Shown in pieces: positions 30,783 through 39,912 of a stretch of DNA of 64,000 bases (positions are counted from its first letter, which is position 1; every line of letters starts with the position of its first letter). The DNA lies in contig NC_016452.1 in the NCBI RefSeq assembly GCF_000235365.1, positions 1,040,001-1,104,000 on the forward strand. Direction: 5' to 3'. Below the pieces are notes generated by a model. That model ran no database searches and had not been told where the DNA came from. It was given only the letters and a program-made list of their open reading frames with translations. Origin of the DNA: Eremothecium cymbalariae DBVPG#7215 (Eukaryota > Ascomycota > Saccharomycetes > Saccharomycetales > Saccharomycetaceae). The position numbers and the translations under genes are program-made.

Positions 30783-31799
30783 TTATTCAATAGTAGAAGT
30801 ACTCGTAGCTACATCTAATGCATCATATATTTTCTGCCAGAAAAAATCGACACAAACAGCTGTACCCACAATAACACCTTCTTGATCAGTGCCATCATCG
30901 TCTGAAGCCCTGATGAGCATGCCTTCGTCACCATTTTTTTCCAAAACGACACCTAACTTCATTCTTTCATACTTGAATTTTACAATATCCGGATCTAAAA
31001 CATGGTAAAATTGTAATAAGGGCATTAGCGTCACTGGATCGTGTATCGGAGCGCCATGTTCAGTGAACCACTCTCTTCTGTAGCATTGGCTCAAATACAC
31101 GAGCAACTCATAGTACATCCTTCTAATATTGGATTTACCATCCCCCAGAATGTTATTAAGTACCGCTTCTGTGGCCGTTACCTGACCTGTCAGATTTAAG
31201 GGAATCAGAACACATCTGGAACTGATTGTCTTGTCCGTTAACACAAAATCTGCCGCATGTGGGTCGCAAAATATATTGAATTCTGCTGACTTGTTGGCAT
31301 TACTGTTCCCAATATCTAAACCGCCACCCATAAGCACTACGTATTTAATGTGAGGTTTCAAATATGGCCGCTCCCTTAGCAACGTGGCTATACAAGTCAT
31401 TGGACCCAACGATACAAAAGAGAATTCTCCCTTATTCTTCAGAATAGCCGCCTCGATTGCATCTAGGAAATATTCACTCTTCACATCAACACTTGGTTTT
31501 GGTAATAACTCAGTGCCACCTAATCCGCTATTCCCATGAATATGTGGCGCATATACCGCCTCCACCTCCCACGGTTTCACACAACCTTGATATACACCGA
31601 TGGCATGGCTTTTGCCCAGTGCAGTAATCAACGATAACGCATTATTAATTGTATCTTGAGAGGAAGCGTTCCCATAGGATGCAGAAATACCTAAAACACG
31701 AAATAACGGATTACATGTAGAGAGCAAAATTGCAACTGCATCATCATGCCCAGGATCGCAATCTATCCATATGGGAATATCTAGTCTATTCATTGTCAT
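30783..31799 (-). CDS. URH1: uridine/inosine nucleoside hydrolase Urh1
   Basis: A 338-residue nucleoside N-ribohydrolase that cleaves uridine (and cytidine or nicotinamide riboside in yeast) for salvage. The calcium-binding motif is IWIDCDPGHDDAVAIL (residues 10-25). Other family pieces are PHIHGNSGLGG, FVSLGPMTCIATLL, VLMGGGLDIGNSNANKSAEFN and APIHDPVTLMPLL with the catalytic histidine region. The second ATG (residue 3) is equally possible as start. It converges with DIT2 with about 105 bp between stops. Confidence 0.93.
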   Translation of the reverse strand: MTMNRLDIPIWIDCDPGHDDAVAILLSTCNPLFRVLGISASYGNASSQDTINNALSLITALGKSHAIGVYQGCVKPWEVEAVYAPHIHGNSGLGGTELLPKPSVDVKSEYFLDAIEAAILKNKGEFSFVSLGPMTCIATLLRERPYLKPHIKYVVLMGGGLDIGNSNANKSAEFNIFCDPHAADFVLTDKTISSRCVLIPLNLTGQVTATEAVLNNILGDGKSNIRRMYYELLVYLSQCYRREWFTEHGAPIHDPVTLMPLLQFYHVLDPDIVKFKYERMKLGVVLEKNGDEGMLIRASDDDGTDQEGVIVGTAVCVDFFWQKIYDALDVATSTSTIE

Positions 31800-33235
31800 A
31801 TTCCTTCGGGGGTTAGTATAATTTTAATTATTTTAATTGTGCAGAATTGTTGCCAGACCAAATCTAAAATGATATATTTAATTTCAATCAATGCGTAAAA
31901 ACTTAAAAGAAACAGAGGGAGACTTTTAAAAGTAAATGAACAAGCAGTCGGGGATGATATTTGTAATAAATTAATCGAGAAGAGAGTTTATTCCTCCAAT
32001 GCTCCGGGCACCACACTTTTTTAGGCACTAGTTAAACCACAACCTATCGATAATGAGGGATTTGGCCATTAAGCGCCGTGGACAACGGCCCGAAACGGCA
32101 GGTGATATGGAGTATTGAGAAGGTTTACCGATTGGTTTTAAGAGGTTTAGCTGTTCATTAAATGTTGGAAATATGCCACAGGATATATCTGATTGCAGTA
32201 TGTGTACTGAGGCATAATATGACCCACTGAACTCAGAACGAAGAGTAAAAGGCCATTTAAATGCCACTGTAATTGCAAAATCCTGTATATCTACACGTGG
32301 TTTCGAAAATAAGGTCTTAGTTTAGCTTCTGGTATATCAATCAATGTGCATGGATAGCCACTGGTTGGGCTGTTCCACTAAGTTAGAGGATGTGTAGTCG
32401 GTTTCTCTCGTAAGGGATCACTTGGGGTAATTCGGCGTTTTTTTATTAGCTTTGGGTTCTAAGTCGGGTATAACAAAAATCCCAAACTTAGGATTCTGCT
32501 GAGGGTTTTTGCTGTATGAGAATTCATTACGCTTTGGCTTGTTCAAATCTAGGTAGTCGCATGGACCTGATGAACTGCGTAGCCCTTTTTAATCCTATCC
32601 GACCGTTGGGTTGGCTTCACGAATGCACCAGCTTCTTGGTGTTGACCTCCAGCTGTGGCAGCAGCATCTTCGTATGGTTAGTTGCAAATGTGCTAGTAGA
32701 GGCAGGTGACTGTCAATATTATAAAGAGATATTGCTTTCCCACTTATCAGTTCTATTGTAGAAGAGGACTATGAAACCTGCGTTTTTACAGACCTTGTAA
32801 ATATTATAAAGGTATTCTATTCCCTCCAGGTTACACGAGATAGATAGGTGTAACAGTCTTCTATGCAGCCTGTCCGCATTTCTGCATATGAATTATCGAA
32901 GCTATCAATCCGATTACAGTTAGCAGAATATCTGGATGGTTTGTAAGCAATTGTTCGTAGTAAAATCGTCCTATTCTGGGCCGGTTTTCGATGAGCTCCG
33001 CAGTAGTCTGTGATGACATGTCTTGAGAATCAAGTCCGGACGATAAATGCCGAGATATCACTACATATAGAAAGAGAAAACTCATTACTAAATACAACTC
33101 TACAGTGCTATAACAAGTGCGTTGTGGTGGCTCTTTATATTGCTTGTTACCATGATGCACCTGAGGAGAGAGTTTAAATTTTCATTTTCATTTTATTTTC
33201 ATTTTATTTTCTAGTATAATGATATATAACAGGGT
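31800..33235. other. gene-poor interval between URH1 and UTP5
   Basis: In S. cerevisiae HPT1 lies between these two genes; no hypoxanthine phosphoribosyltransferase frame is present here. Frames at 32028-32267 (minus) and 32516-32761 (plus) look like chance. One small minus-strand frame (32861-33085) is described separately. A TTTTCATTTTATTTTC-type repeat lies at about 33180-33212. I see no tRNA. Confidence 0.55.
32861..33085 (-). CDS. possible small two-span membrane protein
   Basis: A 74-residue frame from ATG 33085 (an ATG 25 codons upstream also exists). The N-terminal MSFLFLYVVI and C-terminal ILLTVIGLIASIIHM are hydrophobic segments. A polar middle contains RPRIGRFYYEQLL. It is the most protein-like frame in this interval, but I recognise no family. 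It may be chance. Confidence 0.3.
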   Translation of the reverse strand: MSFLFLYVVISRHLSSGLDSQDMSSQTTAELIENRPRIGRFYYEQLLTNHPDILLTVIGLIASIIHMQKCGQAA

Positions 33236-35119
33236 TTATTTCACTTCTTCGTCACTGTGACCTTCTTCTTCGTCTATTCTCATTTCTTCATCGTCCTCGA
33301 AATTTTCTTCATTGTAACTTTGATGTGGCTTCTTACTGGATTTGTCTTGTCCTTCTTCTTGTTCTCCAGAACTGCTATAATCTTCTTCTGCTTCACCATC
33401 TTCAACAACACCTGCATCATCGAGCTCTTCGTTGTATTCAACTTCACTCTCGCCCTCTTCCTGCCAGGTAATTTCGGATCCACTGTTGCCCTTAGAGTAA
33501 CTGTCCGACATCATTCTCTTGGCATGCAACTGATTTAGACAGCAATCCAATTTCACTTCGAGCAGCTGTAGTCTGGGAAGCAGTTCAGAGCGTTTCTTTA
33601 GAGTGTAGTGGAGTGATGGAAGCTGGGAGATCAACTTTGGTACGGTGACCAAATAACCACCGTGGACTATCAAACACCATTTGCACCAAACGTTCAATAA
33701 ACCCTGCCTATGTGTATTCCTCGAAATTCTTTCAGCTAGCCTCTCCAAAAATACAACAGCAAGTGCGGGTCTCAGCTTGATGACTGTCGATTGGATCACC
33801 TTTTCATCCTGCGTATTCAAAACAGTTTCTAGTAAAGAATGGTCGTTCGACTCCAATGCCTGGGTTAGGACAACGGTCAGAGTCCCAACGGCGACGTTTT
33901 TCTTGGACGCCAGGGAGCCAAGCGGCTGGGTCGTTGCCAGTAACTTTTCTTGCAATGACTGTTCCTCAAAGGCATCGTCGTCTGTGCTACCCTTTCCCAA
34001 CTGGTTTGCCAGCTCCTGGATATGCTTAAAGTTGTCTCCTGATGTAACGGTAGCATTCCCCTCCACATAAGCCCTGGCAGAGGACAAATCACTCCCACTT
34101 TTGCCGTTACGATCGTGGCCCGAATTCTGTGCAAAACGTGGTTTAGTTATAGTATGCACTGCCTGCAACCCGGCCCACTGGAGCTGGTCAAAGTATGGCA
34201 CCGTAGCGCGCTCCAGCCATGCAATATTGACGATGTCCCTTCTAATGTTACAATCGAATAGACGGATGGGTCTCGAATCATTCTCCCGCACCATTCGGAT
34301 ACTCTTTGTGCACTGCCTGGATACATTGTTACGCCGTTTAGTATTCGTAGTAACCAGTGGATCGGAAAACACCTCAACGTTACCATCTTCTGTAGCAACA
34401 GCAACGCTATCCGCACCTGAGTTCGACACCGACAGCACATTCGACTCCGCAACGAGGACACTCTTGGTGGCCCTGGTCTCTAAACTGTAGATATTCAAAA
34501 ACCTATCGTTCTCAGCTCCACTCAAAAAGTGCGCATCGTCAAGCTGCTTCAACACAGTAACAGACGACACATGCCCAGGAAACCGCATCTTCACCTGCCT
34601 CTCCACAGCATCAACAACAAAAACCAAATGCGACGCTAACAGCAGCGTATTTTCACCCAAAGCACACACCCTAACCAAGCCCTGGCATTCTTCCAGCTTC
34701 AACTTCAGAACAACCTTCAACTCCTCCAGACTAAACTTGTACACAACATCACCCCCAGCAACACACCACAGCGCCCCACCGCAAAAACTCATATCCTTGA
34801 TTCCATACCCATCACCAGTACTCAGCTCATGCACCACCCGATTCGCCGCCGGCGAATACAACCTCAATCCCCCGCTGTTCAATCCAACCGCCACCAACAT
34901 AACCCCACCAACATCGACCCACTCAACACACGTACACACAACGCCCTTGCGCCCAGCCCCATCCACATACACAAACTGCTCCTCCGCGGACCCTCCCCCC
35001 AAACTCTCACCACTGCTGCGCACCACAGAGATCCGCTGTCTGTCCAGCTCCACCGTCACCGCCGCCATCATATCCCCCAAAGGGCTGTACTTGGAAAGAA
35101 CCAGTGCACTGCTCGACAT
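33236..35119 (-). CDS. UTP5: Utp5, t-UTP subunit of the SSU processome
   Basis: A 627-residue nucleolar protein of the t-UTP/UtpA complex, needed for pre-18S rRNA processing and rDNA transcription. The N-terminal half forms a WD-like beta-propeller (for example LSGAENDRFLNIYSLETR, about residues 195-215). A helical Utp12-type domain follows (about 370-520). The tail is very acidic (about 545-627, runs of Glu, Asp and Ser). The S. cerevisiae protein is similar in layout. The promoter holds a PAC box at 35201-35210. The 5' third has a strongly G-rich coding strand. Confidence 0.9.
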   Translation of the reverse strand: MSSSALVLSKYSPLGDMMAAVTVELDRQRISVVRSSGESLGGGSAEEQFVYVDGAGRKGVVCTCVEWVDVGGVMLVAVGLNSGGLRLYSPAANRVVHELSTGDGYGIKDMSFCGGALWCVAGGDVVYKFSLEELKVVLKLKLEECQGLVRVCALGENTLLLASHLVFVVDAVERQVKMRFPGHVSSVTVLKQLDDAHFLSGAENDRFLNIYSLETRATKSVLVAESNVLSVSNSGADSVAVATEDGNVEVFSDPLVTTNTKRRNNVSRQCTKSIRMVRENDSRPIRLFDCNIRRDIVNIAWLERATVPYFDQLQWAGLQAVHTITKPRFAQNSGHDRNGKSGSDLSSARAYVEGNATVTSGDNFKHIQELANQLGKGSTDDDAFEEQSLQEKLLATTQPLGSLASKKNVAVGTLTVVLTQALESNDHSLLETVLNTQDEKVIQSTVIKLRPALAVVFLERLAERISRNTHRQGLLNVWCKWCLIVHGGYLVTVPKLISQLPSLHYTLKKRSELLPRLQLLEVKLDCCLNQLHAKRMMSDSYSKGNSGSEITWQEEGESEVEYNEELDDAGVVEDGEAEEDYSSSGEQEEGQDKSSKKPHQSYNEENFEDDEEMRIDEEEGHSDEEVK

Positions 35120-35200
35120 TTCTAATCTACGACCGTCCTTCGAGAGCTACGTACTATGCTAATATGCAGGAATGCTAATATATAACTACACTGTAACTAT

Positions 35201-35210
35201 GCGATGAGCT
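35201..35210 (+). promoter_or_regulatory. PAC box of UTP5
   Basis: GCGATGAGCT, an exact match to the PAC element of ribosome-biogenesis promoters, about 82 bp upstream of the UTP5 ATG. Confidence 0.7.
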
Positions 35211-35288
35211 TCCCATTAATACGCAGCTTTTTTCAACCTGCGTGTGCTGAGAAAAGAAAAACTTCACATCACCCCACACGAATAACCG

Positions 35289-35324
35289 CACGTGACACGC
35301 ACGTGCGTATCACGTGCGTGTCAC
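35289..35324. promoter_or_regulatory. three CACGTG boxes in a symmetric cluster
   Basis: CACGTG occurs at 35289-35294, 35300-35305 and 35311-35316. Positions 35292-35305 and 35311-35324 form a perfect 14-base inverted repeat around the 5-base spacer CGTAT. CACGTG is the core of Cbf1/Pho4-type bHLH sites. The cluster is 170 bp from the UTP5 start and about 355 bp from the NCB2 start. Confidence 0.75.
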
Positions 35325-35676
35325 CCCCACGAACTACATCGCCCCCCTGCCGTCCCACCTGCACAAACACCTCCTAACCACAAGCTACACGACCAACCAC
35401 GCCCCAGACCACCGTCCCCGCCCCCAGCTCAACCAACCACACCTCCCCCCTGCACGCCGCAATGCAGCTTGTTTTATGGATATGTGTTTGTTCGCCAGTG
35501 ACGCCAATACAAAAAGAAAAAATTCCCGGCAAGACGAAAGAAAACATATAAATAAGTTGTATTTTGTATTGGTTACAGTGGATGGATATTATGCAACATG
35601 TGATTTAGCTGCAAATGAGTAGAAGAGAAAAGGGAAAAGCCCAAGTATCAGTGAGGATTTCAAGGCATTAGAAGTG

Positions 35677-36340
35677 ATGGGTGAAACAGAGGATATCACT
35701 TTACCTAAGGGTATGTTTGTGTTTTTGTTATAGAATTATGGAAAATGTGGAAAAGGTCTCTCTTTGATAATTTTTTTATTTATTGTTTGTTGTTATAAAG
35801 AAAATGAAAAATTTGGGAAGCGATGGGGGTGGTTTTGGATGGGAAGAGAGACGGATAGACACATGGAGCGAAGGATTTGGGGGGTAATACTAACATGGAT
35901 GGGTGTCGTGATGTGCAGCTACGGTTCAGAAGATTATATCTGAGGTTTTAGACTCGGAGTTGACGTTTAGTAAGGAGGCGAGGGAGATAATCATTGATGC
36001 GGGGATTGAGTTTATCATGATATTGTCGGGGATGGCGTCTGAGATGGCGGAGAGTGAGGCGAAGAAGACTATTGCACCGGACCATGTTATCAAGGCGTTA
36101 CAGGAGCTTGAGTTTGAGGAGTTTATACCATATTTGGAGCAGATACTGGCGCAGCATAAGGAGAATCAGAAGATTCGAGAGAGGCGGGATGCCAAGTTTA
36201 AGAAGTCGGGGTTGTCTGAGGAGGAGTTGCTGCAGCAGCAGGAGGAGTTGTTTAGACAGTCTAGATCTAGGTTTCAGCAGAATAGTGTTTCGGGTACATC
36301 AGGTGGTGAGGGGTCGGTGGGGAAGTCAGAGCATATTTAG
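35677..36340 (+). CDS. NCB2: NC2 beta, negative cofactor of RNA polymerase II
   Basis: Spliced CDS: exon 1 35677-35710 (MGETEDITLPK plus one base) and exon 2 35919-36340, 151 residues. Ncb2 forms a histone-fold dimer with Bur6 and binds TBP-DNA. The joined sequence ITLPKATVQKIISEVLDSEL continues into FSKEAREIIIDAGIEFIMIL and KKTIAPDHVIKALQELEF, the NC2-beta histone fold. A Gln/Arg-rich tail (LSEEELLQQQEELFRQSRSR) follows. The S. cerevisiae gene also has an intron, to my knowledge. A run of 14 G begins with the last base of the stop codon. Confidence 0.95.
35711..35918 (+). other. NCB2 intron
   Basis: A 208-base phase-1 intron: donor GTATGT, branch point TACTAAC (35888-35894) and acceptor TGTGCAG. 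It joins codon fragment G to CT and yields the conserved LPKATVQK. Confidence 0.93.
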
Positions 36341-36742
36341 GGGGGGGGGGGGGCGATGGAACATGTCGTGAATGATAGTATGTTGCGGGAGGGGGTAAGG
36401 GCGGACGTGCCTGTTGTGTATAATTAAAATTGCAATGAATAGCTTTATGCGGTTGGATCAAACAAGACGAAAGGGACTTTTTAAGTGAATGGATGGATAT
36501 ATGATGAATGAAAATATATGGGGGATAGCTTTGAACTTTTCAAGAAGCTGAGTAGTGGAACAGGTACGAACGAAATAAAGAATGGTGTATCTATATATAT
36601 GTATTGATAGAGGCGGGAAGAACAAAGAGAAAAGCGGAAGAAGAAAACGATTTTGATAGAATTAAGAGACTGATAGAAACAATGCGTTTTTTATCCCATA
36701 AACTTTATAGTTGTTCGTCGTACCGGTATGAGGGCTGGCCTG
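36341..36742. other. intergenic, convergent NCB2/SXM1, with long G run
   Basis: A 3' spacer that begins with an uninterrupted G homopolymer (36340-36353, including the last base of the NCB2 stop codon). TA-rich processing signals are near 36590. No gene seen. Confidence 0.55.
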
Positions 36743-39607
36743 CTAGGCTAACGGCTGCTTTTGAGTCTGAGATATGAATTCCATTATGATGCGGAAGGAT
36801 TCGCGGGTATCATTGCCCATGGAGTTCAGTAGCAGTTGGTACTTTGCTCGTTCTTGCTCTTGTAGTTTGCTGAAAAAGTTGTGGAATTCCTGGAAACAGT
36901 TGATGTTATCCAAGCAGCTTTCCTTGAAGTCGTCTTCGAGTTCGTCGAAGAACTCCCCGGTCCCATTTTCGTCGCAGGAATCCGAACCCATTTCCCCCTT
37001 GGCCATGCAATCTCTCTTTCTAATAGCCTCCGGAAGATATTCCGCCATCTTAACCAACTTTGTACTTAGTTGACTTACGAAGCCATTGATACAGCCTGGT
37101 AATTCAGGTAACCTTAATAAGGACATCAGTGCTACCATCTGTAATTTGGTCGTGTATACACTGTAGAAGTTACAATCCAGCCATTTCTTCATTAACCCCA
37201 ATGTGATTCCTTGTTGTTCGGCCAATTGCAAAGTTTCCAATGGTTTAGCATATAGTCCAGCTAGGAAAAGCCTCACAACTGAAGCATCGTCTAATTCTAA
37301 ATCTTGATTCTGGGCAACCCGGAAGGCTTTCTCGTACAATGGAATATCTTTCATTGATAAAGCGTAAGATATCATCACATTGAACGCACTTTCAATGTCA
37401 AAATCATCCTCGGAGTCTAATACCTGGTTCACGACTTGCAAGAACTGCTGCACGAGCGTTTGATCTTGAGGGAAGCCATGTGTGACAACTGTTTCGAAAA
37501 ACACCTGATACGATTCAAAGTATTCCAATGCATATGTTTGGAATGAGTCTAAAATATCATGAAACAATTCCCAAATAGTAGGCGTGAAGGTGTTGTACAT
37601 AGTTTTGGAGGACAAAGCCAAAGAATCCACCAAGTCTACCGTCTCTGTCAAAAATGATATTTGAGCGTTAAGGACGATAAACTTCACAACTGGAGCGAAC
37701 TTATCTACTAAGCAGACCTTATTCATGGACATCACCATAGTCGTCATAGTTTGCAACATTGCACTTGCTTGTGTTTCCTGATCCTGATCTTGTGTGGAAT
37801 AATAACCACTGGTGTTTTCCACTAGCGATTGACCTAGCTTTAGAAACTGTTCAGCTAGGGTAGCGGCTAGTTCGTTGGCAAATGGTGTCAACACGTCAGA
37901 AAATCTTTCCACGAAAGCTTCCATCACCTCAGATAGGATATCAATTTCGAATTCTTTAGATAACTTCAATAATTTTTCCATAATTCCAGGAACCTGGGAA
38001 GCAATATGTTTGTGAATAGAAGGGTTAGAAACCACCAAAGTTTTCAAAGCGTCAGCCGCCTCTATTTGAACTGGGATTGATGTGCTGTGCATCAAATTCA
38101 AATATGACATCTCAAATATCTTGGATAAAATTTCCATATTCTTAAACTCTTGTTGATAGATGGCAACTGTTTCCAATGCCCTGGCAACTAAGAATGGATA
38201 TTTGTCATTATTGAGTAACGGTGTGATAAAATGTTGGAATATCGGCTCCAATTCCTCGCACACAGGAGAATCTGCCTCAGCCAAAAAGGAAGATAAATTC
38301 GAGAACAACCTTAGTGCACCTTCTTCCCTGTAGGCAGACTGCAAATCACCTTTGGAAGCAAATTCTATAAATACTTCATGAATTAATGGCAATATTTTGT
38401 TTACTTCAAGGAATCTTGAATGGCCGATTACAAATATAAATTCGCTAGAGGCGACATCTGCTGTAGACCCCTCCTTATTCATATCGAAATAACGCCTTGT
38501 ATATTCCTCTGGATCATCCTCCAACAATTCAACGGAGCGCTCTGATGCAGACAAACATGGGAAGATTACGTGTTTGATAATCACTTCCAAATGAGGCTCG
38601 ATCAAAGGCCATAATTCTTCCGTTTTTAAACATTTTTCCAAGAACTGGATCAAGTAGTATAGTGATGCATCGCATAGCCACAACGACAAGTTCCCCCATA
38701 GTTCAATCACCTTAAAGTACTCACGCAAAATTGTAGGGACAATATTCTGGAAAACATATTGCACAAATTCCGCAGTGATGAATTTGGTCGTTCTTGTATA
38801 TTTGTGAACAAACTTGTTTAGATTACCAAATCCCCATTTGTTGACTTTAACCCTCTTGTCCAAAGACCTATCACCCGGATCAAGCTCTAATATCTCCTTA
38901 GGTAACGGCTTCGAACAAAGGAACAAATGAAGCTGGATCCATGAGTTGAGCTTCTCCACATTAGTGAAGTATCTAGGGAAATTATTCAAACATGCATATT
39001 TGAACGACTTCAAAATTAAATACAACAGCTCATTAGACCTGTAGTCATCATTGTTCAACAACTGAGAAGCGATCTCTTCCATCCTAGGAAACACCTTTTC
39101 TACAAAATTATCAATGTATTCCCTGTTCTCAGACATGGCGTACCGATGTTTAATTGTCACCTCAAACACTAGAAGCAACCCCGGATATATATATTCCATC
39201 TTCCCAGACATAAACAACTCAAGCACAACCTCCGCTAAATCCCAGCTTTCGTTATGAACCAATATCCCACGTATAGCCTCCGTAAGGTGCGGCCTGATAT
39301 GACTATTCTCTGTATTCTCAATCAAAGCCTGCACCAACTGTTCCTTAATATTCCTCTCTTCCGCCTCCGGGATCCCATCCTCCTTCTTGGACTTCCAACA
39401 CCTCTGAATCTTATTCTTCAGATAAATTGAACAACTCAATCTAATGTTTAAGGGGATCTGATCGTTCTTAGTTGCTGAAATCAGAAAACTAGTGAAACCT
39501 ACTTCCCTTTGCATGGCAAAAAGTTGTTGTTCTGCTTCCTTAATTACTCCCGCATTAGACGCCATCGTCTGCTCAAAGGCTTCTAAAATCGTCTGTTCAT
39601 TAAGCAT
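36743..39607 (-). CDS. SXM1: karyopherin Sxm1 (importin-7/8 type)
   Basis: A nuclear transport receptor of the importin-beta family that carries Lhp1 and ribosomal proteins. HEAT-repeat protein of 953 residues if started at ATG 39607 (MLNEQTILEAFEQTMASNAG). An in-frame ATG at 39664 adds 19 residues that look like 5' leader. The N-terminal importin domain is clear: AEQQLFAMQREVGF, NIRLSCSIYLKNKIQRCW, LTEAIRGILVHN. Also recognisable are YLIQFLEKC and PCLSASERSVELLEDDPEEYTRRYFD. An acidic segment lies near the C-terminus. The S. cerevisiae protein is about 944 residues. Confidence 0.93.
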   Translation of the reverse strand: MLNEQTILEAFEQTMASNAGVIKEAEQQLFAMQREVGFTSFLISATKNDQIPLNIRLSCSIYLKNKIQRCWKSKKEDGIPEAEERNIKEQLVQALIENTENSHIRPHLTEAIRGILVHNESWDLAEVVLELFMSGKMEYIYPGLLLVFEVTIKHRYAMSENREYIDNFVEKVFPRMEEIASQLLNNDDYRSNELLYLILKSFKYACLNNFPRYFTNVEKLNSWIQLHLFLCSKPLPKEILELDPGDRSLDKRVKVNKWGFGNLNKFVHKYTRTTKFITAEFVQYVFQNIVPTILREYFKVIELWGNLSLWLCDASLYYLIQFLEKCLKTEELWPLIEPHLEVIIKHVIFPCLSASERSVELLEDDPEEYTRRYFDMNKEGSTADVASSEFIFVIGHSRFLEVNKILPLIHEVFIEFASKGDLQSAYREEGALRLFSNLSSFLAEADSPVCEELEPIFQHFITPLLNNDKYPFLVARALETVAIYQQEFKNMEILSKIFEMSYLNLMHSTSIPVQIEAADALKTLVVSNPSIHKHIASQVPGIMEKLLKLSKEFEIDILSEVMEAFVERFSDVLTPFANELAATLAEQFLKLGQSLVENTSGYYSTQDQDQETQASAMLQTMTTMVMSMNKVCLVDKFAPVVKFIVLNAQISFLTETVDLVDSLALSSKTMYNTFTPTIWELFHDILDSFQTYALEYFESYQVFFETVVTHGFPQDQTLVQQFLQVVNQVLDSEDDFDIESAFNVMISYALSMKDIPLYEKAFRVAQNQDLELDDASVVRLFLAGLYAKPLETLQLAEQQGITLGLMKKWLDCNFYSVYTTKLQMVALMSLLRLPELPGCINGFVSQLSTKLVKMAEYLPEAIRKRDCMAKGEMGSDSCDENGTGEFFDELEDDFKESCLDNINCFQEFHNFFSKLQEQERAKYQLLLNSMGNDTRESFRIIMEFISQTQKQPLA

Positions 39608-39912
39608 TCTTGATTCTCCTACTTTCCTAAGCCTACCAGCTTGACCTATTAACACAAGCACCACTAAATATCTTCAATATGATAGATCTTTTCCTAGCTC
39701 AATACCTAAGCTCATCTCAGCCCAAACAAATAAGTTAGATAAATAGTAGAAAAATTTTCTGTGCATTAACTCTCCGTGCACCACAAATAAAGAGGAGAGT
39801 TGTCACGTGTAAATGGCAAGTGATAACCATGATGTTAACTGGAGGATTGAATGTAAGGTGTTTGAAGTTGTGGTAGAAGGTTTAGGGCAGGTTTAGAGAG
39901 GGCCAGAGTACG

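Noticed and set aside
32028..32761. Two 79-81-residue frames between URH1 and UTP5
   Set aside because: No domain, signal or repeat, and not related to HPT1.
34100..35165. Several frames of 98-141 residues opposite UTP5
   Set aside because: Antisense to the G-rich coding strand, giving Pro/Thr/His-rich nonsense.
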